Positions 7,101-10,754 of a DNA stretch of 10,754 nucleotides are shown piece after piece. A program made the position numbers and the translations under genes. The notes beneath the pieces were generated by a model. The model saw nothing but the letters and a program-made list of their open reading frames with translations. It was not told where the DNA came from and made no database searches. The DNA is from Geobacter sp. UBA698 (GTDB lineage Bacteria > Desulfobacterota > Desulfuromonadia > Geobacterales > Pseudopelobacteraceae), in contig DBMM01000093.1 in NCBI GenBank assembly GCA_002298925.1, forward strand, positions 1 to 10,754, written 5' to 3'. Within the stretch, counting starts at the first letter, position 1. Every line of letters begins with the position of its first letter.

Positions 7101-10100
7101 AAACCAGAGATCGGCATTCGCGGTAGGAATAAGCTCCTCATTCTAGATCGGGATGGGCGGCTTAAACTGGCTATTTCACCCCCAACCGGCAGCCTTGGGT
7201 ACGATACATCATCTGCACCAGCAGTTTTTGACCTGGATGGCGACGGTCGTCCTGAAGTCTTACTCAACAGTGGCGGATATTTCAGGGTTTTTGACGGGAA
7301 GGACGGCACGCTCCGTTTTCAGGAATCAACGGGATTTGTATCCGAATACATTCCAGAAAGTGTTGTCATTGCCGATGTGGATGGTGACGGCCATGCCGAG
7401 GCTGTTGTAACCGGGAGTTACGGCAGTGGCCCAATGTCCGGCCACCTCCGCGTCTACGGCGCCAAGAACAACGACTGGGTCGGCACCCGCCGCATCTGGA
7501 ACCAGCCCAGCTATCATGTCACCAATATCAACGACGACGGCTCCATCCCCAAAAACGAAGCGCCAAGCTGGCTTACCAACAACAGCTATCGCTGCCAGAT
7601 GCCGACATCGACCGGCCCCAACCCCTACCTGGCCTCCGATCTCAGTGCCTCCTTTGTGCGTGTGGATATGGCCAACTATCCTGTATCCGTCACCATCACC
7701 GTACGGGTTGGTAACGGCGGAGCCAAGCAGGCAGCTGCCGGCATCCGCACGGCATTCTACGACGGCGATCCCGCCAGTGGCGGCATTCTCATCGGTTCCG
7801 TACTTACAACAAAGGCCCTCAACTTCGGAGAGTTTGAAGACATAACCCTGGTCTGGAACACCCCTGCTGAAGGGAATCACACCATCCGGGTGAACACCGA
7901 CGCCTACAACACTCAGCCCGAATGCGACAAGACCAACAACAGCATCTCCCTGCCGGTCTACATCGTCAGTGGCAAGCCCGACCTGAGTATCGCCAGCGAC
8001 GACATCGTCGCACCGACGACAATCCTCGAAGGGAGCCTGGCGAACATCCTCGTCACGGTCAGAAACATCGGCACGCTCCAGGCGGACAACGTCCTGGTCC
8101 GACTCTATGCCGGCAACCCGGCACTGGGCGGCAAACAGATCGGCACTGATCAGACCTTAGCCACCATACCGGCTGGCGGCGCTGCTACCATCAAGACTAC
8201 CTGGAATACCCTGGGCGTAGCGGGCAGCAGCTATCTGTATGCCCTCGTCGATCCGGCCGCCACCACCTTGGACGCCAACCGGAGCAACAACACCGCAAGC
8301 CGGCAGGTACTCGTAACCGCTGCGGTGAAACCGGACCTGCAGATCAGTGCCGACGACATCGCCATTTCCTCGGCCTCTCCGATTGAAGGCGACACCCTGA
8401 CAGTAAGCGCAACCGTCCACAACCGGGGCAGCCAGACCGGCACCATCAAGGTTGCCCTCTATGACGGCATCCCCACGGCGGGCGGCATCAAACGGGGCGA
8501 AACAATCATCCCCCAGGTGGTCGCCCAGGGAGGCAGCGCGCAGGTCTCGTTCACCCTTGACACCATCGGTCTGAGCGGCAGCCATGCCATGTACGTACGT
8601 ATCGACCCCGACAACGCCATCGATGAATCCGATAAAACCAACAACCAGGCCAGCCGTAGCGTCAGCATTGCCGCCACCGGTCTGACGCTCTCGATTGCAA
8701 CCGGCAAGAGCGCCTACAGCGCCAACGAAAATGTCCAGGCCGCCATCACGCTTAGCGAACTGACCGGCACGGCGCGCAATCTGGCCTATGACCTGCTGAT
8801 TCTAGACTCCAAAGGTATCCTGACCGCCTCGCTGCCTGAAACCGCCCTGACTCTGGGGGCGAACGCCGGCCTGAACGTATCCACGTTCTGGAACAGCGGC
8901 TCGACCTATGCCGGCTCCTATTCAGTCATGGTCCGTTTCAAGGAAAACAACCGGATCATCGCCAAGGCAACGACAGCGATCACCATCAATCCGGTAAAGA
9001 CCGTAGACGCCAGGATCACCGTGGACAAAATCACCTACCGTGCCAACGAGCCGGTGGCCATCACCGCGACCCTGACCGGTACAAGTCCCAACTACATTTT
9101 TACCGACCTGAACGCCACAACCAGGGTCTTCGACAGTACCGGACAAGCCCTGTTCACCACGACGCGAACCATCCCCACCCTGACCAACGGCCAGCGCATC
9201 GAGCTGAAGAACTGGTGGAATACCGGCACGCTCGCCCCGGGTACCTACTCGGCCGCACTCCAGGTGACGGACACTATGGGTGCATCGATCACGACGGCAA
9301 CCCAGGGAATCGTCATCACCAGCGCCGTGGCCCCTTCGGCTGCTCTCAAGGGCACCATCACTGTCGACAAACAGAGCGTCTTGTCCGGCGAGCCGGTCAA
9401 CGTATCATTCAGCCTGACCAACCGGGGCAACCTGGACCTGGCCAATGTCACCCTGTCGGTTTTGACCGTCCATGTCGTCAGCCAGATCGTCTACCACACG
9501 CTGACCTGGCAGGCGGCACTGCCCATGGGGGCATCCTATGCCGCCACCGGGCAGATCGATACCACCAACTTAACCGCCAAGGACTACCTGGTCATTCTGC
9601 GTGCGAATGTCGGCGGGGTGGAAGAATCTATCGCCAGCAGTTACATCCGGGTGGAAGGGGCGCCTTCGACTCCGACGCTGGCTGCTCCTGCATACGGCTC
9701 CGACGTCGCAACCTTCACGCCGCTGCTTTCCGTGAACAACGCCTCGGACCCCAATGACGACAAACTCAGCTATGAGTTTGAACTCTATGCAGAGAACAAC
9801 CTGACAAACCTGATTGCATCGTCGGGCATCGTACAGGCCGGGCAGGCAGGCATCACCTCCTGGGCCTTGCCGGCGCCGCTTACGGAAAACCAGACGTACT
9901 ACTGGCGGGCTCGTGCCTATGACGGACGTCTCTACGGCACCTGGATGACGCCGGCCACCTTCCGGGTCAACACGGTCAACGATCTCCCCACTGCTCCTAC
10001 AATCTCGAATCCTCTCGAAGGTTCATCCGTTGCAGTTCTTTCCCCGATTCTGATGGTCAATAACGCCTCGGACCCCGACAGTGACAACCTGACCTACAAT

Positions 10101-10754
10101 TTCGACGTGTCGCTCAATTCCGACTTCACCCAGATAGTCACCTCGACCAAGGGCGTCCCCTCTGGACAGGGGGCGACTTCCTGGCAGGTATCGCTGCCGC
10201 TCATGGAGAACAGTTGGTATTACTGGAGAGCGCAGTCTGACGATTGGCTCTCTGAAGGGCCGTGGTCCAACGTTGGCCGCTTCTTCGTCAATACCATGAA
10301 TGATGCCCCCACGGCACCGGTGGTCACTTCTCCGGCAAACAACGCCACGGTTGCCGCGCTGGCCACCGATATCGTCGTTGCCAACAGCACGGACCCCGAT
10401 TCTGCGATACTCAGCTATTTCTTCGAAGTGGATACGGCACCAACCTTTGACTCGCCCAACCTCATCCGTTCGGGCAATGTTGCCGAGCAACAAAACAGCA
10501 CCCACTGGCAACTGCAAGGCCTGATGGACAACAAGCAGTACTATGTCCGTGTCAAGGCCGGCGACGGCGCAGCCGATAGTCCCTGGTCGGCGGTCGTTAG
10601 TTTCTTCGCCAACACTGCCAATGATCCACCCACTGCTCCGACGCTTTCCAACCCGTCCAACGGCGCCGGGGTTAATCTGTTCAGACCGATCCTTTCGATA
10701 CACAATGCAACTGATCCGGACCGCGATATTCTGACCTATGAGTTCGAGCTCTAC
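4167..10754 (+). CDS. Body of giant multidomain surface protein (toroid, CARDB, FG-GAP propeller, CARDB, Ig/Fn3-like), open at right edge
   Basis: The frame is open from 4128 to the window end, and translation by eye found no stop. The first ATG is at 4167, but it has no Shine-Dalgarno and no signal peptide, so independent expression looks unlikely; with the 3579 part the frame exceeds 2,390 codons. Domains by base: the last toroid repeats (LTFLLSKQNPDDGFG, then ITYLTTTQLPNGSW) to about 4416; CARDB-like 1-5, 4422-6150; FG-GAP propeller, about 6190-7500; CARDB-like 6-8, about 7620-8680; Ig/macroglobulin-like domains, about 8685-9655; Fn3-like repeats from 9660. There is no enzyme signature. 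This layout is typical of exported adhesins or scaffold proteins, and in Desulfuromonadota such proteins may continue into RHS/YD repeats and a C-terminal effector; what lies right of the window is unknown. Function is inferred only as extracellular binding or scaffold. Confidence 0.75.
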   Translation, partial: MNPQLASALTFLLSKQNPDDGFGAGSSTVYETALAFIALIESGQTQGLPLQNAITYLTTTQLPNGSWNDDPYSTALALRALSFVKPDLAITATDIAVTPSAPSAGESIAVTATIRNTGLEAAGNVIVRLLDNGVTFGEQTITAIAPGGSGQTVFAISPLTPVGEHILTIAVDPGNTIVEISKANNSATTRIWARAPADLVVQPEYLTITPAYPKPGEAITLAAAIANMGESDAGAFTADLYDGDPNNGGTKLGSFSNPGIVAGQLGNGSISFSLAAAGNHTLTLVVDPQHAIPELSTTNNTAQKAVTVNATGGTGFIDLTIPMNGLHIAPQRPHAGESVTVTLLAENLGTEVASADVQLFDGNPVAGGVLLYKSSVSLNAGESRTLTVPWQIPSGVRTLHAWIDRANVVAERDETNNSQALAVMADMVDIEVSASDISITPEHPMDGDPATVKVVIQNRGIAPTGAFNVNLYNGDPNSGGTLLQTFAITNLAGDATQELSYPFTAARGTYRFYAVCDPENKVVEFHEDNNLAIRSLLVKSSAEAKGPDLVPLEFDLSGVTTDLQSLRISGTATVKFQNKGDDKVSTPFRITVFEDRDGDGLYTEGTDLALGYWDYATAMNPNMVGIVSINLAGTVTFRDAPIYAMLDSGQVVFEQSKTNNTIRKGSACESRPANPIEPVLRWKWDTTNDSTFGRITTTPVIISLNDDNGDGRIDDHDAPAVLVNTWVGNYQTLEGKLWAFDGKTGVPVMKRYVTGQAPYEEASPVVGDIDGDGKPDIVIERRSQGIGSGILAFANDGTLKWDNTAQVKAWNQANPFFYTRVSEWNLPVLADLDGDGHTEIIDGPTVFNSDGSVRCSPDYRLRGVGSTNGFGYSVSVADLDLDGKQEIIAGYTAYNNNCTIKWSNSSLPDGLTAIGNLDDDQYPEIVLMSSAAPLGSRVYLLDHNGNIKWGPVIISQIEGISGSGYSSHPVIADFDGDGKPEIGIRGRNKLLILDRDGRLKLAISPPTGSLGYDTSSAPAVFDLDGDGRPEVLLNSGGYFRVFDGKDGTLRFQESTGFVSEYIPESVVIADVDGDGHAEAVVTGSYGSGPMSGHLRVYGAKNNDWVGTRRIWNQPSYHVTNINDDGSIPKNEAPSWLTNNSYRCQMPTSTGPNPYLASDLSASFVRVDMANYPVSVTITVRVGNGGAKQAAAGIRTAFYDGDPASGGILIGSVLTTKALNFGEFEDITLVWNTPAEGNHTIRVNTDAYNTQPECDKTNNSISLPVYIVSGKPDLSIASDDIVAPTTILEGSLANILVTVRNIGTLQADNVLVRLYAGNPALGGKQIGTDQTLATIPAGGAATIKTTWNTLGVAGSSYLYALVDPAATTLDANRSNNTASRQVLVTAAVKPDLQISADDIAISSASPIEGDTLTVSATVHNRGSQTGTIKVALYDGIPTAGGIKRGETIIPQVVAQGGSAQVSFTLDTIGLSGSHAMYVRIDPDNAIDESDKTNNQASRSVSIAATGLTLSIATGKSAYSANENVQAAITLSELTGTARNLAYDLLILDSKGILTASLPETALTLGANAGLNVSTFWNSGSTYAGSYSVMVRFKENNRIIAKATTAITINPVKTVDARITVDKITYRANEPVAITATLTGTSPNYIFTDLNATTRVFDSTGQALFTTTRTIPTLTNGQRIELKNWWNTGTLAPGTYSAALQVTDTMGASITTATQGIVITSAVAPSAALKGTITVDKQSVLSGEPVNVSFSLTNRGNLDLANVTLSVLTVHVVSQIVYHTLTWQAALPMGASYAATGQIDTTNLTAKDYLVILRANVGGVEESIASSYIRVEGAPSTPTLAAPAYGSDVATFTPLLSVNNASDPNDDKLSYEFELYAENNLTNLIASSGIVQAGQAGITSWALPAPLTENQTYYWRARAYDGRLYGTWMTPATFRVNTVNDLPTAPTISNPLEGSSVAVLSPILMVNNASDPDSDNLTYNFDVSLNSDFTQIVTSTKGVPSGQGATSWQVSLPLMENSWYYWRAQSDDWLSEGPWSNVGRFFVNTMNDAPTAPVVTSPANNATVAALATDIVVANSTDPDSAILSYFFEVDTAPTFDSPNLIRSGNVAEQQNSTHWQLQGLMDNKQYYVRVKAGDGAADSPWSAVVSFFANTANDPPTAPTLSNPSNGAGVNLFRPILSIHNATDPDRDILTYEFELY
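4422..6150 (+). repeat. First CARDB-like domain array (five copies)
   Basis: Copies begin near 4422 (KPDLAITATDIAVTP), 4752 (ADLVVQPEYLTITP), 5112 (IDLTIPMNGLHIAP), 5448 (VDIEVSASDISITP) and 5802 (PDLVPLEFDLSG). Each shows the CARDB pattern: an N-terminal DLxxxxxxIxxTP strand, then AxIxNxG, usually LYDGDPxxGG, and an end such as VDPxNxIxExxxxNN. Copies are about 110 residues long and have diverged in sequence. Copy 5 is atypical, with an acidic DRDGDGLYTEGTD loop inserted at 5949-5987. CARDB is a cell-adhesion-related Ig-like fold; here it probably acts as a spacer or binding stalk. Confidence 0.75.
6190..7500 (+). other. FG-GAP/VCBS seven-motif beta-propeller module
   Basis: Seven acidic blade motifs occur at 6468 (DIDGDGKPD), 6657 (DLDGDGHTE), 6798 (DLDLDGKQE), 6915 (LDDDQYPE), 7083 (DFDGDGKPE), 7230 (DLDGDGRPE) and 7374 (DVDGDGHAE), spaced about 115-190 bases. 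This is the integrin-alpha-like propeller with calcium loops; blades 3 and 4 have weakened loops. It opens with an EF-hand-like loop (DDNGDGRIDDHD, 6282-6317) and closes with the conserved-looking tail RRIWNQPSYHVTNINDDGS at about 7485-7545. Its composition is more AT-rich than the CARDB arrays on both sides (20/60 G+C at 7021-7080). Likely role: extracellular protein or glycan binding. Confidence 0.8.
7620..8680 (+). repeat. Second CARDB-like domain array (three copies)
   Basis: Copies run from about 7620, 7974 (KPDLSIASDDIVAP) and 8328 (KPDLQISADDIAIS). They share FYDGDPASGG, LYAGNPALGG and LYDGIPTAGG loops and end near ECDKTNNSISLPV, DANRSNNTASRQV and DESDKTNNQASRSV. Copies 7 and 8 are spaced exactly 354 bases (118 residues) apart at their KPDL starts. 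This array is the GC-richest part sampled. Confidence 0.75.
8685..9655 (+). other. Three Ig/macroglobulin-like beta domains
   Basis: Three segments of about 100-110 residues share a strand-turn start: SIATGKSAYSANENVQAAIT (about 8692), ARITVDKITYRANEPVAITA (about 9012) and GTITVDKQSVLSGEPVNVSF (about 9351). The first two also share a FWNSGSTYAGSY/WWNTGTLAPGTY motif near their C-terminal ends. The VDKxxYxxxEPV pattern resembles macroglobulin-like (MG2/bacterial A2M) Ig-fold domains. No thioester motif is present. Probably structural stalk; family assignment is tentative. Confidence 0.5.
9660..10754 (+). repeat. Tandem 107-108-residue Fn3-like repeats, last copy cut by window end
   Basis: Four starts align on a PTAPTxSxP motif: Pro codons at 9663 (PSTPTLAAP), 9987 (PTAPTISNP), 10308 (PTAPVVTSP) and 10629 (PTAPTLSNP), spaced 324, 321 and 321 bases. 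Each then has NNASDPDSDNLTYNF-like residues, a YYWRARAYDG/YYVRVKAGDG segment and an FFVNTxND linker. The pattern fits Fn3/Ig-like domains of extracellular proteins. The copies have diverged in sequence, so recent duplication is not indicated. Confidence 0.75.

Noticed and set aside
9215..9757. Plus-strand 180-codon frame overlapping the giant gene
   Set aside because: Low-complexity Gly/Arg/His-rich translation in another frame of repetitive GC-rich coding DNA; a shadow.

Overview
The window is a one-directional, plus-strand block of large surface or secreted protein genes from a bacterium. The families look like those of Desulfuromonadota/Geobacter-type genomes: a transglutaminase-like domain with its associated conserved region, CARDB-rich giants, and FG-GAP propellers. 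That taxonomic call is inference from remembered family distribution and moderate-to-high GC, not a search result. I see no RNA gene, IS element, CRISPR array or terminator, and no gene-free stretch above 25 bases.

Bases 1-2546 hold the remains of what looks like one ancestral gene, now read as two ORFs sharing an ATGA overlap. The first (1-939, open at the left edge) is a transglutaminase-like domain that keeps the His and Asp positions but has Ala at the nucleophile position and no cysteine anywhere in its visible part. The second (936-2546) carries the region that normally follows this domain. At about base 1965 it switches to a low-GC C-terminal module with an NlpC/P60-like Cys/His/His signature. 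Bases 2543-3553 encode a secreted NHL-like beta-propeller protein, translationally coupled by another ATGA overlap and equally low in GC. The conserved carrier, swapped AT-rich peptidase tip and coupled exported partner resemble a polymorphic-toxin cassette, with the propeller as candidate immunity protein or partner; this is the most interesting hypothesis here.

From 3579 to the right edge one frame encodes a giant exported protein (at least 2,390 codons, unfinished). Its order is signal peptide, alpha/alpha-toroid (squalene-cyclase/prenyltransferase-like) repeats, five CARDB-like domains, a seven-motif FG-GAP/VCBS propeller, three more CARDB-like domains, about three Ig/macroglobulin-like domains, and 107-108-residue Fn3-like repeats. 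The frame is broken only once, by a TAA at 4125-4127 in the middle of the toroid. The gene is therefore a recent pseudogene, a read-through case or a sequencing error.

Base composition is mosaic. It is near 57% GC in a sample of the left gene, about 33% in the sampled NlpC/propeller region, rising near 3950, about 65% in the sampled CARDB stretch, and dropping again inside the FG-GAP module (about 33% in one 60-base sample). This fits modular exchange of domains.
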